A stretch of DNA of 64,000 nucleotides, from NCBI GenBank assembly GCA_030062745.1, contig CP099843.1, positions 21,302,583 to 21,366,582 of the forward strand. Direction: 5' to 3'. A model generated the notes under the pieces. That model made no database searches and was not told where the DNA came from. It worked only from the letters and a program-made list of their open reading frames with translations. Position numbers and translations under genes: made by a program. Below, piece after piece: positions 48,593-60,580 of the stretch. This stretch comes from Capitulum mitella (lineage: Eukaryota > Arthropoda > Thecostraca > Pollicipedomorpha > Pollicipedidae). How positions within the stretch are numbered: position 1 is the first letter of the stretch; the number at the start of each line of letters is the position of its first letter.

Positions 48593-49881
48593 TTAACCCA
48601 CGCCCAGGCGGCACCCTGACGTGGGCCGCCGGAGCCGGGGTATCGTTTCAACGCCTCCTTCTATCTCGCGAACGGAACGACGGAGACAATTGAAACCTAT
48701 ACCATCGAAAAGCTTGCGATTAGTGCGTTCTAGAACACTCAACACGTTCGAAAACTTCGAAAAATTCTGCAACTTTTTGGCCTATATGTGAAAAATAGGG
48801 ATTTAAGTAAAGAGCTCTGGCTCCGCCTTGACTATCATCCTTTTTTATGCCTAGATCTTCCACTGCCTCATGAAATAAACCAGAGACATAACGCTGAGCA
48901 TCTGGATATGAACACAGCTTCTGCCACCTTGACCTCGCATGTCCTCAGATGGCCTAATGTCATTTCACAGCATGGGAGCGTTCTGGTGCAATTTAGGACT
49001 ACAAAACCGACTTTATTGTGTATATGTACTTCAGGGAGCATCAGAACGGTGTTTTAAACTTCTTTTTGTTCGTTTACTTCCAATGTCAGCTGACCTGACC
49101 TCATGACCCTTCATGTTGTCGAAGACCGTTTGTAATGTTCATTGGCATTATTGGCCTAGGAATGCATTTCAGGAAACAGGAATGCATTTCAGTCAGTTTC
49201 TACCACGGTGACCTTGCACGACCTCAGGTGACCTCAGGTCGTTTTACAGTTTGGAAGCGTCTTAATGCAATCTTTACCGGAAAATGGACTCCAGTGCTTA
49301 TTTTTACTCTAGGAATCATGAAAAAGGGGTTTTAGGCACATATTTGCATTTTACATTTTTACATTTTAGGCACGTTTTTTACTCCAAATGTGACCTAAAC
49401 TGGCCTCATGACCTTTTACGTATGTCAACACCATTTGACGTGTTTATTGATTTCCTTGGCCCAGGAAGGCATTTCAGGCACCTACAAGCCGAAGAAACGG
49501 TTCAGAACAGATAGACATAGGGAAACAGGGCGGAAATTGAGCTGCCCTCAGGTCATTGACCTTGACCTTGGCAACAAATTCGAGATTGCACAATTCTTAG
49601 GAATTTCCTCGATTACTATCCCTGACAATTTAGGCCGATCGATCGCACGTCAGTGTCTGTAGAAGGCTTTAATAAATCGGAGGTTGACCTATTAACGTGT
49701 CCTAGGTCAGTAAACTGCCATGGTCTCCAGTTCAAAACCCTACAGGACATATGTAAAGTGTGTGAGAAAAGGTACTGAAAATTTTAGTGCGCTACGTATG
49801 TTATTTTTTCTACCACCACGTATCCTTAAGTGGGGGAGTGGCGTCGAAACGCACTCCCCCCCACGGTCGAGCGCGGGTTAA
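48593..49881 (+). mobile_element. Family-4 TTAA element
   Basis: The element is 1289 bp, starts TTAACCCACGCCCAGGCGG and ends GAGCGCGGGTTAA. Internally there is a degenerate tandem duplication. The segment around 49090-49200 (ctgacctcatgaccctt, then ttattggcctaggaatgcatttcagg) recurs around 49385-49480. It contains dense TGACCT/AGGTCA words (for example gacctcaggtgacctcaggtc near 49216). Its right TTAA is also the left TTAA of the next element. Confidence 0.75.
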
Positions 49882-50592
49882 GACGCACTTTTGGAAGGAG
49901 GCACTTTTGTGCCCTCCACTTGTTTTCTTGAAAATCTCGGGAACAGCCCAGTGTCGTCCGGTGCTGCTTCTTCACCTTTATGGCAGTTAAGTAACTCGTC
50001 AACTGACGCAAAGAAATCCAAAACCGGACGGATTTTTTGAGATTAAAGCATTTTGAGTGGAACGAACATAACGAAAATTACAGTTGTCGCAGATAAATGG
50101 AAACTTTGCAAGAGGATGAGCGTCCTACGTAGGACTACCGTTTCAACGTTATCCGCCTACATCATTCGGGGATGACTAGGATGACGGAAGTACTTAGAGC
50201 AATGTCAGAGTCAGTGAAGGTTAAGGTCATCAAAGATCAAGGTCGATGAGCTTGTGACCTGATCCATATTTGCCTTGCAATATGTCAGTTTCTATAAAAT
50301 ATGTATTCAAGGAGTGCAATAAAAGCACATTTGCGCACATTGATATACGTACATATATGATGTTTGCATTTCACAACATATCATGTAATTGGATTCATTA
50401 TAACGATATAACTTTAGTTCAATCAATTGACATATAACTTATTTTGGGTCAAAAGCTTTATTCAAGATCAATCACCTTGCTTCACTTCATTCAGTAAACG
50501 CTGAAAGTGACTAAATGTACCGAATTTTGCTATCTTCGCCGAAAGTACGTTAAGTGGTGCGTTTAGTGCCCTTATTTCCATTGAGTATACCA

Positions 50593-50648
<56 letters not shown>

Positions 50649-51038
50649 ATACCACGTTGATCGAAATCCGACCAGTAAAGATGAAAATGACGTCATAGGC
50701 CAATGACTTAACATGACCTCGATCCGAAATGTTTACCCATGACGTCAAATGAATGTAAATTGTCGTATTCGACGTTTCAACACTCTAACATGTGCCCTTT
50801 TCCTGTTTCGTCCGAGCGCCGCATGGAAGGCTTGTACAGGCCGAGAAAGTGTCCAGAGTTTTTTCGACCTTATTTGACCTTGGAAATATTGACCTAGGGC
50901 CATAATAATTACACGCAGTGTAACTCTTCATGGGCTTACCCTACCCTTCAAAATCTTACCGTTTTCGAGATCAGAGGGGCCACAAAAGTACCTTCCTTCC
51001 ACTGCGCGTTAGCGCGAAATCCCCCACCACTGCTTTTA
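49878..51038 (+). mobile_element. Family-3 TTAA element, copy 1
   Basis: It starts TTAAGACGCACTTTTGG directly at the end of the family-4 element. It is collinear with the nested copy 51912-53192. Shared landmarks are 'ggaactttg..agag.a', 'aaggtcatcaaagatcaaggtc', 'tttcaac..' near the middle and 'gcgttagcgcgaaat' at the end. The right boundary is approximate because the terminal TTAA is eroded. A long (TA)n tract lies inside at 50594-50644. Confidence 0.72.
50594..50644. repeat. (TA)n microsatellite
   Basis: About 50 bp of uninterrupted TA inside family-3 copy 1. Confidence 0.95.
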
Positions 51039-51543
51039 TTCCAGCATGTGATATCTTTCAGTGATGATTGTTAATACGTTTTGGCATTTGTGAGTTAGGA
51101 AACGTTGATTCTAATGCAAAGAAATTGTGGAAAAACAGTGCCAATGTGCAGATTTTCGTTCGTAAATTTCCGCTTTTAAAATCCCAGTTATGCTGCCATT
51201 ATACGCAACTCGCATTTATTTGCTTATTTGTTGTACGTCTTTAGGGTCTTCCATTCCCAAGATATTATGATCTTTTCTGTTTGCTAAAACGCACTGAAAT
51301 TGCTGAAGAAACGAACGCACGTAACGAACGTAAGCATTTGAAGTATCGGCTGCCGGCTGTTTTACTTAAAGTCTCTTGAGTGATTCCTATTAGTTCCTCG
51401 TTCATTATATTGGTTAAGTATGGTTTAAGTTATACAGTTGGTTTTCGGAGCAGAAAAGAAGCACCAATTAGACAATTCATGATCAAGTCATTTATTCTCA
51501 CATCTGGTCTTTTATCCCCACTCTGCTTCATGATAGAATGCAT

Positions 51544-51911
51544 TTACCCGCGCCCGACTGGCGGTCGACGCCGATCACGCCCGACTGAGAGGAGGTGCGG
51601 TTGACCACCCCCTCTAACGCACGAACGGCTGGTCGCACGATAAAACTAAGCACACTGTTGGAAGGCTCGTAACAAATAAAGCTCGAAACTGGTCTCATTT
51701 TTTGTTTTGAATAATACGTGAGCCATTTACGTCCTATATAGGTTTTCTTGCAGTCGACGGCATGAAACCAAGAAGCGGCCTGGATCTCAAAGGATGTTAT
51801 TAATAAAGTCTAGGTAAAGGCACCAACGAATAGGTAAAAGTCCGCAGATGCTCATACACGCCTGGTTTTTTTTCTGATTTGCTCAATATATATGCCGAAA
51901 AGTTGAGTTAA
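51544..51911 (+). mobile_element. Family-2 TTAA element interrupted by a family-3 insertion, left part
   Basis: It starts TTACCCGCGCCCGACTGG (TTAA altered once) and matches 14672-15035 in order. It stops at the TTAA at 51908-51911, where the nested element begins. Confidence 0.85.
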
Positions 51912-53192
51912 CACGCGCACTTCTTGTGCCTCCCCCCACCTGTTTTTCCGGAATATACCGAGAACGGAGCGGAGCTGGTTGCTGTTACTTTGCGACATTT
52001 ATGGCAATGGAATAATTCGTCGAATGAGGAAAAAATTGGAAATCTGCCCAAAAATTTTCAAAGTTTCAAGCATTTGAAGTCCGGCAAATATGACGTGAAT
52101 GACGATTGTCTCTGATAAATGGGAACTTTGTGAAAGAACTGGCGTTCTTTTTAAGATTACCGTTTGAACACAATCAGGCGATGTCATTCGGGCATAAGTG
52201 ATAAATGTACCAAGACCACAGCCAGGGTCAATAAGGGTCAAGGTCAAGCAGCGTGTGACCTGCTCCAGATTTGCTTTGAAGCATGTCAGTTTGTATGAAA
52301 TATGCATTCAGAGACCCCAATAAAACACGTGTGCGCTGATATCTGATATCCTTACAAATACCAAGGTCAGTGAAGGCCAAGGTCATCAAAGGTCAAGGTC
52401 AAAAAACCTGGCCCAGATTTGTTCTGCGACATGTCGATTTGTATGAAATATGCATTAAAACGCCCTATTAAAACACGAGTGTGCACATGGATACGGATGC
52501 ATATATACCAGAGTTATTTCACGTCAAGGTCATGAAAGGTCAAGAGCAACTTTTTGTGGCCTGGTCCAGATTTGCTTTGCAATATGTCGATTTGTATGAA
52601 AAATGTATTCAAAGACGCTACTAAAACATGTTTGGGGCATACTCAATACGAATATACATATATACATATACATACATATATGAATATAAACGCTGGAAGT
52701 GACGAAATGCACCGATGCTGGTTACCTTCACTGAAAATGCGTCAAAAGATACCTGTTGCGCACTCATTTATTCTTAAACTGTCCCGTGTTCTTCAAAATC
52801 TGATTTGCAAAAGATGAAAAAATGACGCCATAGGTCAATGACCTGACATGACCTCAACCCAAAATCCTCAGTTAAGATGCCGAATGAGTGGAAGTTGTTG
52901 TATTCCACGTTTCAACGGCCAAGCAAACACCCTTTTTCCGGTTTCGTTCGAAAACTTATACGGAGTGGCCTGTACGGGCCGAGAAAATGTCCAGGGTTGA
53001 CCTTTTCCACGCCATTTGACCTTGAAGATGTAGACCTGGGGTCATGGAAATTTTACACAATGTAAATTGTTATAGCCCCATCCTGTCCATAGAATTTCAT
53101 GTGTCTAGCTCATTTCGTTGCCGAGATCGGAGAGGGCACTTTAGACCCCCTTCCAGTGCACGTTAGTGTGAAACCCCCTTCCACTGTGCGGA
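51912..53192 (+). mobile_element. Family-3 TTAA element, copy 2, nested in family 2
   Basis: A 1281-bp insert flanked by TTAA on both sides (51908-51911 and 53193-53196). It begins CACGCGCACTTCTTGTG and ends CCACTGTGCGGA. It carries several aaggtcaaggtca-type runs (near 52225-52250 and 52376-52403), so it too is rich in nuclear-receptor half-sites. Internal repetition of 'tttgtatgaaatatgcatt' is seen. No coding frame is present. Confidence 0.88.
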
Positions 53193-54038
53193 TTAAAGAC
53201 TCGACGAATTTCGCGCCGACTGGCGGCGGTCGCTGTCGCCGAACACAGTATGAAATTAACGGGAACTGATTTTAGTGTTTCTTTATTTTCGCGACACAGG
53301 CCTTTTCATGCAATATTTCTTTGTCTTAGTGATTCTTGTGATGGTTTATTATGCTTAAAATTCGGAGAAAATTCAGTAGTTACCAATCTACGCAATTGGC
53401 GGAGCTTTATTCTCGGGAATCTGTTCTTTCCAAAATATGCAATTTATTGCAACTTTTTGAACTTCATGGTATTACTCGCAGCTGTGTGAGCCAGTTCTGC
53501 CATTTTCAACTCGTTCTGAGTACTTCATCGCCGATTTTGACGGCGGTGCTTTTTGTCTCATAACAATTATTCGTCACCTGACCTGAGGTCAATAGCTGAA
53601 AGTCATTGATACTTTGTCCATTGACGATAAATGGGTGTTTGTATTACCCCAAACTGAAGATGCTATCAAAAATACCGAGAAATCCCGACAAAACAACATG
53701 TCTTAAAAATGGGGTTGATCGTAGGTAGCTTGCAAATTTAAAAAAAAATCTGAAACAGCAGATTTATTGCACTAACCTAGATCTCTAATCCCTGAATGTT
53801 TTATTGTGATAACATGTTTTGCGGAAAAGCGCAGGGTGCTAAGCTTTTTGGACATAGGCCCACTTGGCCTGACCTAGGTCTAACACCTGACTTGACCTGA
53901 GGCCAAAACTTTAACAGGGTGTAAATATGATCATACAAAAGGTAAAAGTTTCGTGGCGCTGAATTTGTTCGTTCTCCTGCAATCTTAGAAAACCTCAGGG
54001 GGTGGTCAATGGCCTCCTCCCAGTCGAGGGTGGGTTAA
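53193..54038 (+). mobile_element. Family-2 TTAA element interrupted by a family-3 insertion, right part
   Basis: It resumes exactly where the left part stopped, at the sequence equivalent to 15032 onward in copy 1 (TTAAagac, then the 'gaacggaaactaattttagcgtt' equivalent). It ends GAGGGTGGGTTAA. The half-site palindrome is damaged by one base (tgacctaggtct). Confidence 0.87.
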
Positions 54039-55028
54039 ATATCAGTTCCTTCACTTTAGCGATTTTAGTCTGTTCTATCAGATCTTGCTGAACCGCTTCA
54101 CACGTAAACAACTCGGCGCAAACAGAAACATCCAGCACTGAAATGTGTGCGATATACGACAAGCACGCCGTCGTACCGACAGCTGGAATGGCCCGATGTA
54201 GCGGGGGCTGTCGTTTTTTCAACGTGCTGGGATATCATTTCCAGCAAATAATAAGAAGAAACGACGCACTGTCAATGGCTTATCTGTCACGTTATTCCAG
54301 ACGCTGGAGCTCTGGGAGGGAAACGCATCGCCAGAGACGGCAGGCCCCGCACAGGACCAGATATGTCTCACACTTCCCATTTGATCTCGCAAGCAAACAA
54401 CGTGGCACATTCCCGCGAGTTTACAAACCAAACATCCTATTCTTATCGGAGGTTCGCCTGGGGCAGTAGATGTCGTACCCATATATGACATCCAGAGCTG
54501 ACGAGGTGACATGATAGCGCAATAACTTGCGGCATTTGCTCCACTCATCATTCGTGAGCGCCCAAGTCGCAGAAATATCGGCACCGCAGATAAATATTGG
54601 AGCCAGTGACGTCATATAAACCTGATGCCCTGTGGCCTGAGGGGTCGCGCAGCAGCCCAATGTCTTTAAAGTGACTCGTTATGGGGCCATCAAGGATCAT
54701 CGACATTATTTACGGCCTTATGAGAGACGACCACCGGCAGGCAGCGCCTATCGATCGTTCCGTTGGGGGGGGGGGGAGGAGCACAACATAACACTGCCTG
54801 AAGGGATGGAGACTACAAACATCACTGAACAAACATGTGTGTCAAACTGCATGACTGCTTTGCACGACTCAGACGACAGACATCAGTGGCTGACGAAAGG
54901 AAGACTAGAGCGGGGCAAAACGCCCCAGTTTCAGGGAAAAAAATCCTTGATTTGACAGCTAGAATAAAAAACGTTTAAATGGATACCTTCATACATTACC
55001 TGGGGTTGAATATTGTCTGGTTTAGCAT

Positions 55029-56233
55029 TTAACCCGCCCCCCCCCCCGAGGTTTTCCTGGGATTGCGGGAGAACGAACAAAAGCAAAGCCACGAAACTTT
55101 GTGTACCTTTTGCTACATCATTTTTACACCTTGCGTCAAAGTTTTGACATCAGTCCAGGTCAAGTGCCTGACATAGGTCAGGTCAAACGGACCTATGCCA
55201 AAAAAGATTTAGCGGCCTGTAACTTTTTCGCCAAACAAGATATCACAATAATACTTTCAGGGATTAGTGATCGCGATAGATGCAAAAAATCTGCTATCTC
55301 AGATTTTTCGGAATTTTCCGGGTCATTGACCTAAGGTTAAGCCCATTTTTAAGACATGTCGTCGTTTTCTTCAGAGATTAACGGAATATTTCATAACATT
55401 TTTAGTGTGGAGTGAAGCAGACATCAAGTTACGGTCATTGAGCAAAATATCAATGACTTCCAGTCATTGGCTTGAGGTCAGGTCACGAATAACTGTTGTG
55501 AGCCAAAATGTAACACCGTCAAAATTAGCGATGAATTACTCAGAATGAGTAGAAAATGGCAGAACTGGCTTGCACAGACGTAAGGAATACCAGAAACCTC
55601 AAAAAGTTGTAAAAAAAAATACGTATTTTGGAAATAAACGGGCTTTCGCGAATAAAGTTCCGCCAATCCCGTAGATTGGTAACCAATGAATTTTTTTCAA
55701 AATTTAAGCATGAAAAACCATCACAAGAACCACTAAGATCAATAAAATTTACATGGATAGGCTTTTTTGCAAAAATAAAGGAACGCTAAAATTAGTTCTC
55801 GTTAATTTCTTACTGCATACGGCTGCGGCGCACGCCGACAGCCGCCACGAAAATTGCCTTGTCTTTTACTCAACGTTTTGGCGTATATGTTGAACAAATC
55901 CGAGAAATTAGATGTGCATCGGCATTTACGGACCTTTACTTGTGCGCTGGTGCCTTTACCTATACGTTATTAGTCACAGCCCTTGAGACTCAGGCCGTTT
56001 CTTTGTCTCATGCAGTCGGCTATGAGAAAACATATACAGGGCGTAAATTGCTTACATATTATCTAAAACTAAAAATGAGACCAGTTTCGAGCTCCATTTG
56101 TCACAAGCTTTCCAACGGTGTGCTTATTTTTATCGTGCGACCAACCGTTCGTGAGTTAGAGGGTGAGGGCGGCCAACTGCCCGCCCCCAGTCGGGCCGTG
56201 ATCGTAGCCGACCGACGGTCGTGCGCGGGTTAA
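55029..56233 (-). mobile_element. Family-2 TTAA element, complete copy in reverse orientation
   Basis: The element is 1205 bp, starts TTAACCCGCCCCCCC and ends GTCGTGCGCGGGTTAA. Both ends have intact TTAA and CCCGC/GCGGG. It matches copy 1 over its full length. This is the reference copy for the termini of family 2. Confidence 0.92.
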
Positions 56234-57774
56234 AATTGTCATTATGGTAGAATTATGCGATGTTGCGTGTGAATGTCAACGGGCGTTTTGTCTGAATACG
56301 TAGAAAGTTAATGCGATCCCACTTTGTGACGCAGTATCCCTGTCACAACAAGGTGCATGGTATTCTGAGACATACAAACTAAATGCCCTGAGCCGTAAAC
56401 CAGCGAAGTATTAAACGCGGCACACGACAACAGTTTTCACGTGGCAGTGGAGGAGTTCTAGGAATAATAAACTGCACTAGGAATCGCTTAACTTTATCAC
56501 TTAACTAAACATAATCACTCCCGTAAGATCTCAAAAAACCTTAGCCGACAGTAGCAATAGCTTTCGACGTAAACGGTGGTTACTTATAACCTCTACGCGT
56601 AGAATTTCAAACGTTTCCGACCAATACGCTTTAAGTCGAACATGATAATGCGCTCCAGTTTGATAAAATGACTTCCGGAACCATATTCTATTGTTATTAC
56701 ATCCTAGCTGACAGAAATTAGTTCCCCGTTGCCAAAAAGGCTTTTATTAATAATTTTCGCTCTTTTTTGTCTGAAACTCAATTTTTGGTCCTGCATCTAA
56801 CCCCAAAAGGATAAGACATAGTCCATCACGCCACCTAGGACTTTTCCAGACCACAGTTCACATAAAGAGGTGGTCAGTTTGCGCGGCAACCATAGCGATG
56901 AACTGAGGTAACCCACAGCCTGGAGGACAGCAGAAATCCTCAATATGCCTGCGACCGGACTTGGCGTTGACCAGCCTGAAGAAACCTAAACCAGCCTGTA
57001 TTGAGGAAATGTTGTATAAAACAAGGCCGACGTTGTGAGCAGACTGCATGGGTTTTCCGCCGCCGTCCACTAAACAAATAAACGCTGGAAGTCCAAATGT
57101 CAGGCGGAAACAAAAGTCTTTGTCCTACCTTCTTTTCTACAGCAACGCACAGGGTGATCATTTGAAGGTCTGTAAAACGACACTGCGTGGCGCTTCGTTT
57201 GCGGCATAGCTGAAATACTGCGTATGGATGAACTGTAATGACGAATAACCAATACCTTTTACTACACTCAAATGTGCATTATGTGGTACCAGCTCCACGC
57301 ATTCAGATTATCATTTTTCTTTGTTTTGCCGTATTCTACCGGTTTTTGTTTGCTTGTTTTTTTTTCAAATCGAAATCTTCTGAAACATGCAGAAATAAGG
57401 ATGTGATACGGGACGTTAACAGATCACACAAAAAACAAATGAAGCAGATTCCGTAGAAGCACTGTCCGGAAACGACCATATTCAACTAATCAAAATAAGG
57501 TGTGTTAAATTTCATATGGATCGAGTTAAAGGACTGATAGGTCCGAGAGTGATAACACGAGAGAAAGAAGCGACCACAGAACGAAAAAGGTAGCGCAGGT
57601 CGCCGACCGACCGCCGCCGGCACATCAGAACCCGGGGTCCAGTCCCGGAGCAGCTCTCCGCGCCCAGCCTGGGCCGCAGCGGCGTCCGCGGGTCCACCTC
57701 GACGCCGTCGAGCCGGCCGCGGCCGCTCCGGGGAGCCGTCGCCGTCAGTGGCGGCCCAGACCGACGCTGCCGCC

Positions 57775-57835
57775 GGCAGACCACCTGTCAGCTCTAGAGC
57801 GGCAGGCAGACCACCTGTCAGCTCTAGAGCGGCAG
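57775..57835. repeat. Two 30-bp direct repeats in a GC-rich patch
   Basis: The unit ggcagaccacctgtcagctc continues with tagagcggca and occurs twice in tandem, at 57775 and 57805. The surrounding 57590-57890 is strongly GC-rich with frequent CpG. It might be an island or an exon of an unrecognised gene. Confidence 0.75.
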
Positions 57836-60311
57836 ATGACCGTCCCAGGAGCGATCAGCGCGCTGAGAGGCCACGCTCCGGCCGCGGCATTACATAATCC
57901 AGTGACGTGTGCACGTGCACGAATGTATATACGATGCACGCTTCGATACTCAAATACATAAATGAATAGGTCTTAACATGTTCATAACAATGCAGTCTGA
58001 AAATCTTCAAAGATAATAACTTTTGCGGCACATCAGACATCTTCTTTCATCGTGCTGTCAATGTTTACTTGGTTATTGTTAACCCTTACCGGACGTACTG
58101 ATTTTCACCTGCACCAAGGACGAGGAAGAACTATCCGATTTCTCTTCTAAACAAGACAGCAACAAAGCAAAATTAGCGTACAAAACGTTTCTATCTGATT
58201 CGATCAACCCGGCACGGCTTGGGGATGTCAAATAGGGAACCCCCATGGTTTTTTCATGAGAATTTTTGAACCGTTACAGCAGATCCAACAAAATCTTCAG
58301 TACCGGCTCACAATCGATTTTACATATTTTGACATCAAACTATGCCCCTGTTACGTTAGGTCATGGAGATATGATGTCAGAATTAAGCCTTTGCATACAT
58401 ATTTTTGCCTCTTCGGGCGGTGACGCGAACATGCTTCGTTTGTTATAATGTTGGGGAATATAATGCATGATTTGTTTGGATTTACATAGAACACAGTCCC
58501 CAAAACGATATACAACCGTGACACGACAGCATTAGAGGTCATGCTAGGTCGTATGCATGATGAAAACTGGACTGATTTGCATCCTGGGTAAAAGAAGTGG
58601 TTGTAGAGGACCTTTCTCATCCCAGTTCAAGCCAGCCAGTCGAGGAACCAGTTCAGGCCACACAAGCACATCCATATGCATCTCTTAGGAAGGTTCACCA
58701 CATGTAAGGTGAGGTCATGTCAGGTGACGTAATGGGTAGATATAAAAAAGAAATGGAATACAGCATTGTTTGTGGAAGATTGTTCAGTACCAGCAGAGAG
58801 CAATTATTGTTCCCAGTTAGAAAAAGGAAAATGACTATCTGTCCAGACCTGGCTTGACTCTGACCTGATAATGAGCAGACAGAGCAGATCTGATTATCGC
58901 GAGATGCCACTTCTGCTCTGTTCTTGACGCGGTTAAGAATCCTAGCGAGTAATTATCGTTCTTTGTCAGGGAGAGTAATGGAACTTTATCTGGCCTGACA
59001 TAGACTGATCTTGACTGGATGAAAAGCAGATAATGCAGAAATGAGCATTAAAAAGTTTTAAGTGCGTCCTTTTCTCAAACTCAAAATGGCTGCAAGTATC
59101 GATTTTTGGCGTGTGAAGTAAGACCAATATTTCGTCTGACCTAGGTTATCCCTGAGCAGACACGGTTTAACATTCTGGCATGCTTCTAATGCAGAAGACT
59201 GTTACCTTTCGTTTGACATCCAGCTGAAGGCTACAAGACCAGTACTTCAGGTATGGTGTATGACCCAGTTTCAGTTTTTCCGACGCCATGTTATGTGTTT
59301 TACGTAACCTGTGACGTCATCAGCCATGTGGCAAGGACTAATGTAGCATTTTCTGAATCGCGAGACTCAGGACTATCGATTGTTGGTAGACCAATTTAAC
59401 CGACGGTTAGATCCTGAGATACCAGGGGGTTCCCTTTTTGACACCCCCAGGCGGCCTCGGGTACAAAAACACGCCAGGAGTTGCCAGATTTGTACCGGAA
59501 TCGACCCCTTCGACTCACCTAGTGATCTCTCAGATTACAGGAAAGGAGAGCATGCCATCGTTTGCCGTCCCCGCTGACCCCATCTTTAGTTTTCTGGTAT
59601 TCCGACGGCGAACTATCTTTTTGCGGTAACCTGGATTCTAAATTTGTCAATGGCTGTAGATAGCGATCACGGAAATCGGCGACAAAAGTTATCATATAAC
59701 CGGCTCAAGGATATTATGAGGTTGTGTGAGGTCAGTGAGCTTATATGATGTTGGAAAGTTCGCTGACCTCATACCCCGAAACGTTAGCATACTTATATCA
59801 AAACGGAAAAGTACATGATGATATGAAACAAAACAAAAACAACAAAAAAATGTATGGAAAACTGGCTCCTTTTCTCTCCAGGATTCTAAGAAAGAAGCCA
59901 AAATAGGCCAAAATGTGGCTAAGATCTAAAACAAAACGCTTGCAGACCTTCGGCAATGACTAGATAACTCGATGGACTGACATCACCTGGTAATATATTT
60001 GTTTATGTTGAGGAAAGGAATCATGTCTTGCAAACTACAGGCTTGTGATGCAGACCGTAAACCAGGAATCTATGAACGCTTCAAGAATGGCAGCAACCCT
60101 CACCTGTCCGGCGAAAGTTACGACACGACGTCTGGGGCTTAGGCTTGTACACCCTGGCCAATCGGTTGTCCATCCTAATCAACAATGGTTTATGGATCTA
60201 GCACAGCGACGGTGGCTGATACACCAAGAGGATGTGAAATGATGTTATCCATCCACTCGTTCACGGCGTATTTATTGCACGCCTGTTCATGAACAAAGTG
60301 GTTCCCGGGAA

Positions 60312-60580
60312 GACACGTACCCAGGGGGGCCACGAGGGCCATGTCCCCCCCCCCGAACCAGGCGGTCTACACCAGATATTTAGCGATTTCGCAGGAATAC
60401 GGAGTAATGGTCATATATATGATGCAAAAACAAACATAATGTTTTTTTCTTGTGCCTTGAACATCAGGTCAGTTATATAACATTGCTGCATATTCCTATA
60501 AATTTTGTTTATATGCCAGTGGCATACGACAAAATTTGGCACCCCCCACCATCGAGAAAAATCCTGGCTACGTGCCTGTC
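60312..60580 (+). mobile_element. Short MITE-like repeat, copy Z
   Basis: It begins GACACGTACCCAGGGGGGCC and ends AAATCCTGGCTACGTGCCTG, inverted ends of about 14 bp with mismatches. The body shares 'ccgaaccaggcggtctac', 'atatttagcgatttcgcagg' and 'tatgccagtggcatacg' with 30046-30314. It is non-coding. Confidence 0.75.

Noticed and set aside
56858..57161. Minus-strand frame with GGGKPMQSAHNVGLVLYN, which looked somewhat protein-like
   Set aside because: No recognisable domain, no convincing splice borders in phase with the receptor exons, and no repeat support.
58079..59660. Possible further TTAA element starting TTAACCCTTACCGG, with inverted inner words near 58225 and 59425
   Set aside because: No matching right terminus with TTAA could be found, so it is not listed as an element.
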